Shown piece by piece: positions 9,281 through 18,800 of a stretch of DNA of 64,000 nt. The translations under genes and the position numbers were made by a program. Under the pieces are notes generated by a model, which had not been told where the DNA came from, ran no database searches, and worked only from the letters and a program-made list of their open reading frames with translations. Source of the stretch: Leucobacter rhizosphaerae (GTDB taxonomy: Bacteria; Actinomycetota; Actinomycetes; Actinomycetales; Microbacteriaceae); contig NZ_CP095043.1 of assembly GCF_022919175.1 (NCBI RefSeq), forward strand, positions 682,001-746,000, written 5' to 3'. Within the stretch, counting starts at the first letter, position 1; the number at the start of each line of letters is the position of its first letter.

Positions 9281-9847
9281 GTGGGCAAGAAAGACGCTGC
9301 AGCACCGGCAGACACGAGCGACGACAGCACGCTGGTCGGCAAGGGACGCCCCACGCCGTCACGCAAGCAGGCCGAAGCCGCGAACGCGCGCCCCATCGTC
9401 GGGTCCAAGGACAAGAGTGTGATCAAGGAGCAGCGCCGGCAGCAGGCGACCTCCCGCGAGCGCGCCCGCCTCGGCATGATGGAGGGCGACGAGCGCTACC
9501 TGACGGCCCGGGACAAGGGACCGCAGCGCCGCTTCGTGCGCGACTACGTCGATGCGCGCTGGAACGTCGGCGAGATGCTCATCCCGATGATGCTCGTCGT
9601 GCTCGTCATGACGTTCATCCCGGGCATCATCCAGGTCATCAGCCTCATCGTGATCTGGGCGTTCGTGGGCCTGGCCGTGCTCGACGCCGTGTTCGTGGGA
9701 CTTCGGCTCAAGCGGATCCTGGCCGACAAGTTCGGTGAGGATCGCGTTCAGCCCGGATTCCGCTGGTACGCCGCGATGCGCATGTTCCAGTTCCGTCCCC
9801 TGCGCATGCCCAAGCCGCAGGTCAAGCGCGGCAACCGCCCCAGCTGA
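9281..9847 (+). CDS. DUF3043 domain-containing membrane protein
   Basis: A 188-aa protein with a basic N-terminal half (GKGRPTPSRKQAEAANARP) and two membrane helices (MLIPMMLVVLVMTFIPGII and ISLIVIWAFVGLAVLDAVFV), then a basic tail. This arrangement matches the actinobacterial DUF3043 family, whose function is not known. The GTG at 9281 gives the canonical MGKK start with GAGAGGG upstream; TAGTCT at 9207-9212 is a plausible -10. It converges on pyrD across a hairpin-repeat array. Confidence 0.85.
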   Translation: MGKKDAAAPADTSDDSTLVGKGRPTPSRKQAEAANARPIVGSKDKSVIKEQRRQQATSRERARLGMMEGDERYLTARDKGPQRRFVRDYVDARWNVGEMLIPMMLVVLVMTFIPGIIQVISLIVIWAFVGLAVLDAVFVGLRLKRILADKFGEDRVQPGFRWYAAMRMFQFRPLRMPKPQVKRGNRPS

Positions 9848-9855
9848 CCTCGGAT

Positions 9856-9922
9856 CGGGGCTGATCCCAGCACGGGGCGATGCCCTGCGCGGGGCTGAGC
9901 CCGGCGCGGGCTATCCCGCGGA
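9856..9922. repeat. Four 17-nt hairpin-forming tandem repeats (bidirectional terminator candidate)
   Basis: Imperfect tandem copies CGGGGCTGATCCCAGCA (9856-9872), CGGGGCGATGCCCTGCG (9873-9889), CGGGGCTGAGCCCGGCG (9890-9906) and CGGGCTATCCCGCGGA (9907-9922). Each unit is itself self-complementary (GGG...CCC). They fill the gap between the convergent DUF3043 and pyrD genes, and the last unit contains the pyrD stop codon. Confidence 0.7.
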
Positions 9923-10951
9923 CCGCCACCCCGCCCGGCGCAGCCCCCGGTTGATCCGCCGGATCCAGAGCGGCCCCTCGTAGATGAAAGCCGAATAGCC
10001 CTGAACGAGCGTGGCCCCGGCATCGAGCCGTTCGATCACGTCCTCGGCGGTCTGCACTCCCCCGACCGCGATGACGCAGAACTCGGCCGGCGCCGTCTCC
10101 CGGATGCGGCGGAGCACCTCGAGTGACCGATGCGCGAGCGGCGCCCCCGAGAGCCCGCCGGCGCCGATGCGCTCGATCTCCGAGGCCGAGGCCCGCAGGC
10201 CGTCGCGCGCCACGGTGGTGTTCGTGGCGATGATCCCGTCGAGACCGAGCCGCATCGCGAGCGCGACGATGCCGTCGATCTGGGCGTCTTCCATATCCGG
10301 CGCGATCTTCACGAGGAGCGGCGTGCCGCACGCGGCATCCCGCACCGCCGCGAGCAGCGGCTCGAGCGTCTCCAATTCCTGCAGACCGCGAAGCCCGGGC
10401 GTGTTGGGCGAACTCACGTTGACCGCGAGGTAGTCCGCGATCGGTGCGAGCCGTTCGGCGCTCCAGACATAGTCCTGCGTCGCGTCGTCCACCTCGGTGA
10501 CGCGACTCTTCCCGATGTTGATCCCGATCACGGGTCGGTGCCGTGCGAGACGGGCGCGCTCGACGCGCGGTACGGCGGCCGCGGATCCGCCGTTGTTGAA
10601 CCCCATGCGGTTCACGAGCGCGCGATCCTCGATCAGCCGGAACATCCGGGGTCGCGGGTTGCCCGGCTGCGCGTGGCGGGTCAGCGTGCCGACCTCGACG
10701 TGCCCGAAGCCGATCGCGCCGAGCCCGAGGATCCCGGTCGCATTCTTGTCGAACCCGGCGGCGAGGCCGAAGGGGCTCGGGAAGTCGATGCCGAGCGCGC
10801 GCACCCGCAGCGAGGGGTCGGGGGCGCAGAAGCGCCGCACGACCGGACCGAGCAGGGGCGCGGCCTGGATGACCGAAAACGCCAGGTGGTGCGCACGCTC
10901 GGGGTCCATACGTGTGAACACCAGGCGGAAGATGGTCGGGTAGAGGCGCAT
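9911..10951 (-). CDS. pyrD: Quinone-dependent dihydroorotate dehydrogenase
   Basis: Class 2 dihydroorotate dehydrogenase (346 aa) of pyrimidine synthesis: an FMN barrel at the membrane that oxidises dihydroorotate with quinone. It shows the class 2 N-terminal helix (MRLYPTIFRLVFTRMDPERAHHLAF), FGLAAGFDKNA, and the NVSSPNTPGLR segment with the catalytic serine region of this class. It starts 6 bases after nrdR ends and is probably in the hisD-nrdR-pyrD transcript. Confidence 0.93.
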   Translation of the reverse strand: MRLYPTIFRLVFTRMDPERAHHLAFSVIQAAPLLGPVVRRFCAPDPSLRVRALGIDFPSPFGLAAGFDKNATGILGLGAIGFGHVEVGTLTRHAQPGNPRPRMFRLIEDRALVNRMGFNNGGSAAAVPRVERARLARHRPVIGINIGKSRVTEVDDATQDYVWSAERLAPIADYLAVNVSSPNTPGLRGLQELETLEPLLAAVRDAACGTPLLVKIAPDMEDAQIDGIVALAMRLGLDGIIATNTTVARDGLRASASEIERIGAGGLSGAPLAHRSLEVLRRIRETAPAEFCVIAVGGVQTAEDVIERLDAGATLVQGYSAFIYEGPLWIRRINRGLRRAGWRSAG

Positions 10952-10956
10952 GCGGG

Positions 10957-11439
10957 CTACTCCTGGGATCCGGGTGTCGGGTCGGGCAGGGCGCGCGGGT
11001 GCTCGCGGAGCTCGGTGATCGCGAGATCGAAGTCTTCGAGCGAGTCGAACGCCTGGTAGACGCTGGCGAATCGCAGGTACGCGACCTCGTCGAGCTGTCG
11101 CAGGTGCGGCAGGATCGCGAGCCCGATCTCGTTCGCGTCGAACTGCGCGACGCCGCTCGATCGCACCGATTCCTCGACCTGCTGCGCGAGCACGGCGAGA
11201 TTCGCCTCGGTGACCGGCCGCCCCTGGCAGGCCTTGCGCACCCCGCTCATCACCTTCTCGCGGCTGAACGGCTCGACGACACCGGAGCGCTTGATCACCG
11301 TGAGGCTCGCGGTCTCCGTGGTCGTGAATCGGCGCCCGCACTCCGGGCACTGACGACGCCGCCGAATCGAGAGGCCGTCGTCCGCGGTGCGGGAATCGAT
11401 GACCCGGCTGTCGGGGTGGCGGCAGAACGGGCAGTGCAT
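10957..11439 (-). CDS. nrdR: Transcriptional regulator NrdR
   Basis: Repressor of ribonucleotide reductase genes, 160 aa, of usual length. The N-terminal zinc ribbon is CPFC (residues 3-6) with CPEC (31-34), followed by an ATP-cone domain ([27 protein letters not shown]). The start ATG overlaps the hisD stop by one base (TGATG). No NrdR box was found in the window; the ribonucleotide reductase genes are outside it. Confidence 0.95.
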   Translation of the reverse strand: MHCPFCRHPDSRVIDSRTADDGLSIRRRRQCPECGRRFTTTETASLTVIKRSGVVEPFSREKVMSGVRKACQGRPVTEANLAVLAQQVEESVRSSGVAQFDANEIGLAILPHLRQLDEVAYLRFASVYQAFDSLEDFDLAITELREHPRALPDPTPGSQE

Positions 11440-12785
11440 CAGCGCGCCTCCGATTCGGTGGTGGTCGCGGCCGCGCCGTCGGCGGCGAACCGCGCGCTGA
11501 CCGCCTCGCCGTGCGCCGGCAGTCCCTCGGACTCCGCGAGCGCCAGCAGCGGCGCCTGGGCCTCCTCGAGGGACGCGCGGTCGTAGTGGACGATCTGCTG
11601 CGGGCGCAGGTACGTGTGCGCCCCGAGTCCCGACGCGAACCGGGCCGTGCCCCCCGTCGGCAGCACGTGGTTCGAGCCCGCGAGGTAGTCCCCGAGACTC
11701 ACCGGGGTGAAGGCGCCGAGGAACACGGCACCCGCGTCGGAGATGCGCGCGAGCACCCCCTCGTCGTCGCGGGTCTGGATCTCGAGGTGCTCGGGCGCGT
11801 AGGCGTTGCTCACGCGGGTGGCGGTCTCCAGATCATCCACAAGGATTACGGCGGACTGCGGGCCGCCGAGCGCCGTGCGCACCCGCTCGTGGTGCCGCGT
11901 GCGAGCGGACCGCGCCTCGAGCTCGTCGCGCACGTCGGCGGCGAGGGTCTCGGAGTCCGTCACAAGGACTGCCGCGGCCGCCTCGTCGTGCTCGGCCTGG
12001 CTGATGAGATCGGCGGCGACGATCCCCGCGTCTGCTGACGCGTCGGCGATGATGAGGATCTCAGTGGTGCCGGCCTCGGAGTCGATGCCCACGATGCCGT
12101 TCACGACGCGCTTCGCCGCTGCCACGAATACGTTGCCCGGCCCGGTGACCACGTCGACCGGCTCGAGACCGATCGACGGCACCCCGTGCGCGAAGGCTGC
12201 GATGGCGCCGGCACCGCCGATCGCGTAGACCTCGTCCACGCCGCTGAGCGCGGCGGCCCAGAGCACAGCCGGGTGCGGCAGCCCTGCGTGGTCCGCCTGC
12301 GCCGGGGAGGCGAGCGCCAGGCTCGGCACCCCCGCGGTCTGCGCGGCGACGGCGTTCATGATGACCGACGACGGGTACGCGGCCTTGCCCCCCGGGGCGT
12401 AGAGTCCGACACGGGACACGGGCTGCCAGCGCTGGCGGATCTCCGCGCCGTCGCCGATCCGGGTGACCTGCTCGGCCGGCACCTGCGCCGCTGAGCCCCG
12501 GCGCAGCCGCGCGATGAGTTCGAGCAGTGCGGCCTCGATCTCGGGAGGGCAGTCGTTCAGCGACGCCGCGATGGCGTCGGCGGGCACTCGCAGTGCGTGA
12601 TCCTGCACCCCGTCGAAGTCGCGCGCCTGCTCGCGCAGCGCGGTCTCGCCCCGCGCCGCGACATCCGCGACGAGCGGGCGCACCCGCTCGACCGCGATAT
12701 CGGCGCTCACGGCGGCCCGCGGCACGAGGGTCAGCAGCTCCGCGCGGGAGAGGTCATGGCCTCGAAGATCGATCGTTCGCATCAC
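11439..12785 (-). CDS. hisD: Histidinol dehydrogenase
   Basis: Last enzyme of histidine synthesis: oxidises histidinol to histidine with NAD and zinc; 448 aa. Family segments seen: [44 protein letters not shown] and [11 protein letters not shown]. The GTG at 12785 is six bases after a TAGACT (12792-12797 on the minus strand), fitting a leaderless start; the ATG at 12782 is immediately next. No ribosome binding site is seen. hisD leads nrdR and pyrD here and is not next to other his genes in the window. Confidence 0.94.
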   Translation of the reverse strand: MMRTIDLRGHDLSRAELLTLVPRAAVSADIAVERVRPLVADVAARGETALREQARDFDGVQDHALRVPADAIAASLNDCPPEIEAALLELIARLRRGSAAQVPAEQVTRIGDGAEIRQRWQPVSRVGLYAPGGKAAYPSSVIMNAVAAQTAGVPSLALASPAQADHAGLPHPAVLWAAALSGVDEVYAIGGAGAIAAFAHGVPSIGLEPVDVVTGPGNVFVAAAKRVVNGIVGIDSEAGTTEILIIADASADAGIVAADLISQAEHDEAAAAVLVTDSETLAADVRDELEARSARTRHHERVRTALGGPQSAVILVDDLETATRVSNAYAPEHLEIQTRDDEGVLARISDAGAVFLGAFTPVSLGDYLAGSNHVLPTGGTARFASGLGAHTYLRPQQIVHYDRASLEEAQAPLLALAESEGLPAHGEAVSARFAADGAAATTTESEAR

Positions 12786-12820
12786 CGCACCAGTCTACCG
12801 ACCCGCGGCATGCCCCCGGC

Positions 12821-14380
12821 TCACGCGGGCTCCAGCACCCCGAGCCAGACGAGCTCTCGCACACCCGAGACCAGCGCCTCAGCGGCGGCGTCCGCATCGA
12901 CGTCCAGGATCGTCGCCAGCGCGTCGGCGATCTGCCCGAGCGTGAGGTCGCCGTCGCTCGCACCCACGGCGGCCGCGAGCAGCGGGTCCGCCGTGATCCG
13001 GCGGGCGATTCCGCGCTCGGTCACGAGCGTGAGCGCGCGCGGCGCCTCGGATCCCGGATCGTGCGCTCGCTCCTCCGTCACCCCGCGCCCGAGCACCCAG
13101 TGCGTTTCGAGCATCTCCCGGTCGGTGCAGCCGTCGACCCGCACGGCCGCGAGGAACGCGGCCTGGAGCTCGTCGCCCGCGCCGGCAGACATCGCTCCGC
13201 CCGCGCGCTCCGCGTGCCACACGTCGCGGGGCGCCCCGTCGGGAAGCCGATGCAGCCGGATCGCCCCGAGCCCCACCGCGACGATCCTGCGGGCGTCGAA
13301 GTCGTCGAGCCAGTGCCCCAGCCGCTCCTCGAACTCGGGCGTGCCCGGGCGCGACCCGCCGTCGCGGGCCCAGGTCTCGGCGTACTGCACGGGATCCACG
13401 CGGTCGCGCTCGATCACCCAGCCCGCGACGCGCTCGGTCCGCTCCGCGCTCGGCGCGATCCAGCCGCGGACGCGATCGAGGCCGTCGACGCCCCACGGGC
13501 ACTCCCAGTTGCCGAGGCAGAGCATCGTGCCGCCGGGCGCGAGGTGGGCCGGCGCGGCCGCGACCACCCCCGCCACGAGGTCGTCGCCCGTGAGTCCGCC
13601 GTCGCGATAGGCGTAGATCTCGCCCCCGGGTCCACGGGGGGTGATCACGAACGGCGGGTTCGACAGGATCAGCTCGAAGCGCTCCCCCGGCACCGGATCG
13701 AACAGACTGCCTCGGCGGAAGTCGATGCGGTCGGACACGTCGTTCAGCGCCGCATTCGCCCGCGCGAGCTCGAGCGCCCGCTCCGAGATATCGGTGGCGA
13801 TGATCGCGGCGTCCGTGTCGTGCGCGAGCTGCAGGGCCACGATCCCGCACCCCGTGCCGAGATCGAGCGCTCGCGCCGCTCCCGCGCCGCGTGCGCCGAG
13901 CGGGGCCTGCGCGATGAGCGAGCGGGTCGCCCCGCCGACCCCCATCACGTGGTCGGGACGCGCGGGCCCGCGACGCAGCTGGTCGTCGAGGTCGGACAGG
14001 ATCCACCACTCCGTCGACCCCGCGGAGGAGGCGATCGTCACCGGGTTGAGCGAGAGTACCGCGCGAAGGCCGTCCGCCCCGTCCGCCCCGTCCGCAGCCT
14101 CTGTCGCGACGAGCCCCAGGGCCTCCGCCCCCGCTGCCGTCACCGTGGGCAGCGCCGCGTCCAGTGCGTCGGCCGCCACCGTCTCCCCCAGGAGCCACAG
14201 CCGCACGAGCGTCGCGAGCGGCGACGGCCCGCGCGCGGCAATCACTCGCTGCGCCGGCGCCCAGACTCCGCGCTGGCGGGCGGCATCCGCCGCGTCACCG
14301 AGCAGCGCGGCGACCGCGCCCACCCGGTAGTCGGCGGCGTTGAGGTCGGCACGGAGCCGAGTGATGAGTGCAAGATCCAC
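12821..14380 (-). CDS. Class I SAM-dependent methyltransferase (HemK/RlmG-like)
   Basis: A 519-aa protein. The N-terminal part (about 1-150) is an actinobacterial accessory domain; the centre has a methyltransferase fold with the SAM loop ALDLGTGCGIVALQLA (about residue 170) and the SNPPFV motif typical of enzymes that methylate amide or exocyclic amino groups. The C-terminal 200 residues have no motif I can name. Substrate unknown: a ribosomal RNA or protein target is possible from the NPPF motif. The GTG at 14380 sits six bases after TACGCT (14387-14392, minus strand), a leaderless arrangement. Confidence 0.85.
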   Translation of the reverse strand: MDLALITRLRADLNAADYRVGAVAALLGDAADAARQRGVWAPAQRVIAARGPSPLATLVRLWLLGETVAADALDAALPTVTAAGAEALGLVATEAADGADGADGLRAVLSLNPVTIASSAGSTEWWILSDLDDQLRRGPARPDHVMGVGGATRSLIAQAPLGARGAGAARALDLGTGCGIVALQLAHDTDAAIIATDISERALELARANAALNDVSDRIDFRRGSLFDPVPGERFELILSNPPFVITPRGPGGEIYAYRDGGLTGDDLVAGVVAAAPAHLAPGGTMLCLGNWECPWGVDGLDRVRGWIAPSAERTERVAGWVIERDRVDPVQYAETWARDGGSRPGTPEFEERLGHWLDDFDARRIVAVGLGAIRLHRLPDGAPRDVWHAERAGGAMSAGAGDELQAAFLAAVRVDGCTDREMLETHWVLGRGVTEERAHDPGSEAPRALTLVTERGIARRITADPLLAAAVGASDGDLTLGQIADALATILDVDADAAAEALVSGVRELVWLGVLEPA

Positions 14381-14414
14381 CCCACCAGCGTAGGGTGCCG
14401 ACGCCCGACTGCGC

Positions 14415-15887
14415 CTAGGCGAACGCCCGCGTGTCCGCGGTGACCGGCGACGGCAGCACCGTATCGCCGGTGAGGAACGCGTCGACCGAGGCCGCAGCGG
14501 CCCGGCCCTCGGCGATCGCCCAGACGATGAGCGACTGTCCGCGCCCGGCGTCGCCGGCGACGAACACCCCCGGCAGCGCCGTGGAGTAGTCGCCCTTGCG
14601 CTCGAACGCCCCGCGCGGGCCGACGGGCAGGGCGAAACTCGGATCCTCGATCCGCTCCGGGCCGGTAAAGCCCATGGCGATGAGCACCAGGTCCGCGTCG
14701 ATGAGGCGCTCCGTGCCCGGCGTCGGCACGCGGCCCTGGTCGGTGAAGCCGGTCTCGGCGACCTTCAGCGCGGCGACCGCGCCCGACTCCCCCGACACGA
14801 TGCCGGCAGCACCCGCGACGAACTCGACGGTCGACGCCAGGTAGTGCCGCTCGCCGCCCTCCTCGTGGGAGCTCGTGACCTCGAACAGCGTCGGGTGCAC
14901 CGGCCACGGCTGCGCAGCGCTGCGGGTCTCACCCGGCTGCTTGCCGATCGCGAGGTTGGTCACGGACTTGGCGCCCTGACGGTGCGCCGTGCCGACGCAG
15001 TCGGCCCCGGTGTCGCCGCCACCGATGACGACGACGTGCTTGCCGGCCGCATCGAATGGCGTCGCGTCGAGCGCACCCGCCTGCACCCGGTTCGAGGCGA
15101 CGAGGTAGTCCATCGCCGGCATGATGCCGTCGAGCTCGCGCCCGGGCAGTGACAGCTCGCGCGGGATCGTCGCGCCCGTGGCGATCACCACGGCGTCGAA
15201 GCGGCGGCGGAGTTCGGTCCAGCTCATGTCCCGACCGATCTCGACCCCGCAGCGGAAGCGGGTGCCCTCGGCGCGCAGCTGCTCGATCCGCCGCGAGACG
15301 AGCTCCTTCTCGAGCTTGAAGTCCGGGATCCCGAAGCGGAGCAGACCGCCGGGCTCCTCGTCCCGCTCGTAGACGGCCACGGTGTGGCCGGCGCGGGTGA
15401 GCTGCTGGGCCGCGGCGAGTCCCGCGGGACCGGATCCCACCACGGCGACCGTCTTGCCGGTGAGGCGGGACGGCGGCTGCGGCTGGACCCAGCCGTTCGC
15501 GAACGCCTGGTCGATGATGCTGTTCTCGATCTGCTTGATCGTGACGGCGGGCTGGTTGATGCCGAGCACACACGCCGACTCGCACGGTGCGGGGCAGGCC
15601 CGACCCGTGAACTCCGGGAAGTTGTTGGTTTCGTGCAGTCGCTCGATCGCGTCGCGCTCGCGGCCCCGGTGCATGAGGTCGTTCCACTCCGGGATCAGGT
15701 TGCCGAGCGGGCAGCCCTGGTGGCAGAACGCGACCCCGCAGTCCATGCAGCGCGACGCCTGCCGGGCGACGACCGTCGGATTCGCCGGGTCGACGACCTC
15801 CCGCCAGTCCTTCAGGCGCAGGGCCACCGGTCGCTTCGGCGCGAGCTCGCGCTCGCGGGTCTTCAGAAATCCGCGGGGATCAGCCAT
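14415..15887 (-). CDS. gltD: Glutamate synthase small subunit
   Basis: NADPH-oxidising, FAD-containing subunit of glutamate synthase, 490 aa. The 4Fe-4S cysteines are visible in RCMDCGVAFCHQGCPLGN and ACPAPCESACVLG; the FAD and NADPH Rossmann motifs are VVGSGPAGLAAAQ and VVIGGGDTGADC. The ATG at 15887 overlaps the gltB stop by eight bases, so the two are cotranscribed and probably coupled. Electrons from NADPH pass through this subunit to GltB. Confidence 0.95.
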   Translation of the reverse strand: MADPRGFLKTRERELAPKRPVALRLKDWREVVDPANPTVVARQASRCMDCGVAFCHQGCPLGNLIPEWNDLMHRGRERDAIERLHETNNFPEFTGRACPAPCESACVLGINQPAVTIKQIENSIIDQAFANGWVQPQPPSRLTGKTVAVVGSGPAGLAAAQQLTRAGHTVAVYERDEEPGGLLRFGIPDFKLEKELVSRRIEQLRAEGTRFRCGVEIGRDMSWTELRRRFDAVVIATGATIPRELSLPGRELDGIMPAMDYLVASNRVQAGALDATPFDAAGKHVVVIGGGDTGADCVGTAHRQGAKSVTNLAIGKQPGETRSAAQPWPVHPTLFEVTSSHEEGGERHYLASTVEFVAGAAGIVSGESGAVAALKVAETGFTDQGRVPTPGTERLIDADLVLIAMGFTGPERIEDPSFALPVGPRGAFERKGDYSTALPGVFVAGDAGRGQSLIVWAIAEGRAAAASVDAFLTGDTVLPSPVTADTRAFA

Positions 15888-18800
15888 GGGTCGCCTCCAA
15901 AATCTCGCTCCACACGCGATCCCCGTCCGGATCGACGCCCTGTTCGTTGGCGCGCACCCGGATGTCGAGCACACGCGAGTAGTCTCGCGGGATCAGTCGG
16001 GTGAAGCGCGCGAAGGTCGCTTCGGGATCGGCCTCGATGTCCTGCAGCAGCGACGCGGCGAGGGCCGAGCCGGTCTGCTCGTACTGGGTGCGCAGCAGCC
16101 CGACGATCCGGTCGCGCAAGCGCTGCTCCTCGGCCTGCGGCAGGGCACCGGCGAGCGGCTGCACCATGAGCGCGCCGGAGCCGAGCTCCGCGGCGTTCAC
16201 GTTGGCGGTGTCAAGATCGAGGAGCACGGCCTCGCCGCCCGACATGCCCGCGCCGATGTTGCGTCCGGTCGGGCCGAGGATCAGCGCGAATCCGCCCGTG
16301 AAGTACTCCAGGGCGTGGTCGCCCGTGCCCTCAACGACGGCGGTCGCACCCGAGCCGCGCACGAGGAACCGCTCGCCGACGACACCGGCGATCCAGAGCG
16401 ACCCGCTGGTCGCGCCGTAGCCGATCACGTTGCCCGCGATGACGTTGTTCGCCGCGTCGTGCCCGGCGTTCGGATCTGGTCGCACGGCGATCTCGCCCCC
16501 GGAGAGCCCCTTGCCGACGTAGTCGTTGGCATCGCCGACGAGTCGGAGGGTGAGCCCGGAGGGGATGAACGCGCCGAGCGACTGGCCGGCCGATCCCGTG
16601 AGGGTGACGTCGATCGTCCCCGGGGCGAGGCCCGCGGAGCCGAAGCGCTTCGTGATCTCGTGGCCGAGGGTCGTGCCGACCGCCCGGTCGATGTTCCGGA
16701 TCGGCAGGTCGATCACCACGGGCTCGCGGCGCTCGAGGGCGTCCGCGGCCATGGGGATCAGCTGCTGGTCGAAGTGCTCGCTCAGCTCGTGATCCTGCTC
16801 GCGACCGTGCCGCCGCGGCTCGGCCTCCGGGAACACGGGCCCGCGGAGGATGGGCGTCAGATCGAGCCCCTCCGCCTTCCAGTGCCGGATCGCGTCATCG
16901 ATGTCGAGCGCGGCGGAGTCACCGACGGCCTCCTCGATCGAGCGGTAGCCGAGTTCGGCGAGCAGTTCGCGCACCTCCTCCGCGATGTAGCGGAAGAAGT
17001 TGACGACGTGCTCCGCCTGCCCCGTGTAGCGCTCGCGCAGCTCCGGGTTCTGCGTGGCGACCCCCACCGGGCAGGTGTCGAGGTGGCAGACGCGCATCAT
17101 GATGCAGCCGGACACGACGAGCGGGGCCGTCGCGAAGCCGAACTCCTCCGCCCCGAGCAGCATGGCGATGACGACGTCGCGCCCCGTCTTCAGCTGGCCG
17201 TCGACCTGCAGCACGACCCGCTCGCGCAGGCCGTTGAGCATGAGCGTCTGCTGCGCCTCGGCGAGACCGAGCTCCCACGGCGATCCCGCGTGCTTCAGCG
17301 AGTTCATGGGGCTCGCGCCCGTGCCACCGTCGTGCCCCGAGACGAGGATCACGTCGGAGAGCGCCTTCGCGACGCCGGCCGCGACCGGGCCGATGCCGCT
17401 CTGCGCCACGAGCTTTGTGCTGATCCTGGCCGACGGGTTCGCCCGTTTCAAGTCGAAGATGAGCTGCTTCAGATCCTCGATCGAGTAGATGTCGTGGTGC
17501 GGGGGCGGGGAGATGAGCCCGACCCCGGGCGTCGCGTGCCGCGTGCGGGCGATCCACGGATACATCTTCGCCGGGGGCAGCTGGCCGCCCTCACCGGGCT
17601 TCGCGCCCTGGGCGAGTTTGATCTGGATCTCGTCGGCGTGGGTGAGATACATGCTGGTCACGCCGAACCGACCGGACGCGACCTGCTTGATCGCGCTGCG
17701 CCGCTCGGGATCGAGCAGCCGGGACTCCTCCTCGCCACCCTCGCCCGTGTTGGACTTGCCGCCCAGGATGTTCATCGCGATGGCGAGCGTCTGGTGCGCC
17801 TCGAGCGAGATCGAGCCGTAGCTCATCGCGCCGGTGGCGAATCGCCGCACGATCGACTCGACGGGTTCGACCTCGTCGAGCGGCACGGCGGCGCGCTGAG
17901 GCGCGAACTTCATGAGCCCGCGCAGCGTCATGAGGCGCTCCTGCTGATCGTTCACCCGCGCGGTGTACTCCGAGAAGATGTCGCGGCGCGAGTTGCGGGT
18001 CGCGTGCTGCAGCTTGTAGATCGTCTCCGGGTCGAAGAGGTGGGGCTCCTCGCCGCGGCGCCAGCGGTACTCGCCACCGGTCTCCAGCCGCTTGTGCGCG
18101 AGGGTCGCCGGATCGTCGGGGTATGCGGCACGGTGCCGGGCGGCGACCTCGGCCGCGATCACGTCGAGCCCCACTCCGCCGAGACGCGAGGTCGTGCCGG
18201 TGAAGTACCGATCCACGACGTCCTGCGCGAGCCCGATGGTCTCGAACGTCTGCGCTCCGCAGTAGGAGGCGACGGTCGAGATGCCCATCTTGCTCATGAC
18301 CTTGAGCATGCCCTTGCCGAGCGCCTTGATGAGCTTGCCCACCGCCTCCTCGGCCGTCACGCCCGTGATCGAACCGTCGCGCACGAGCAGTTCCGCGGTT
18401 TCCATCGCGAGGTAGGGGTTCACCGCGGCCGCTCCGTAGCCGATCAGCGCCGCGACGTGATGCACCTCGCGGACATCGCCGGCCTCGGCGATGAGCGCGA
18501 CGCGCATGCGCTGCCCCTCGCGGATGAGGTGGTGGTGCACCGCGGAGATCGCGAGCATCGACGGCACGGGCGCGAGATCCTTGTTCGAGTCGCGATCCGA
18601 CAGGATCACGAACTCGGCGCCGGCGTCGATCGCCGCGCTCGCCTCCCAGCACATCGCCTCGAGGCGGTCCGCGAGCCCCTTGGCCGCGAAGTCGACCGGG
18701 TACAGGCCGCGGATCGTCACGGCGCGCTCGCGCTCGGGATCCTCACCGAAGTGCTGGATGCGGGCGAGCGCGTCATTGTTGATCACGGGGAAGTCGAGGA

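Noticed and set aside
12527-14443. A 638-codon plus-strand frame opposite the methyltransferase gene
   Set aside because: No recognisable domain and typical antisense composition; the minus-strand protein has SAM and NPPF motifs.
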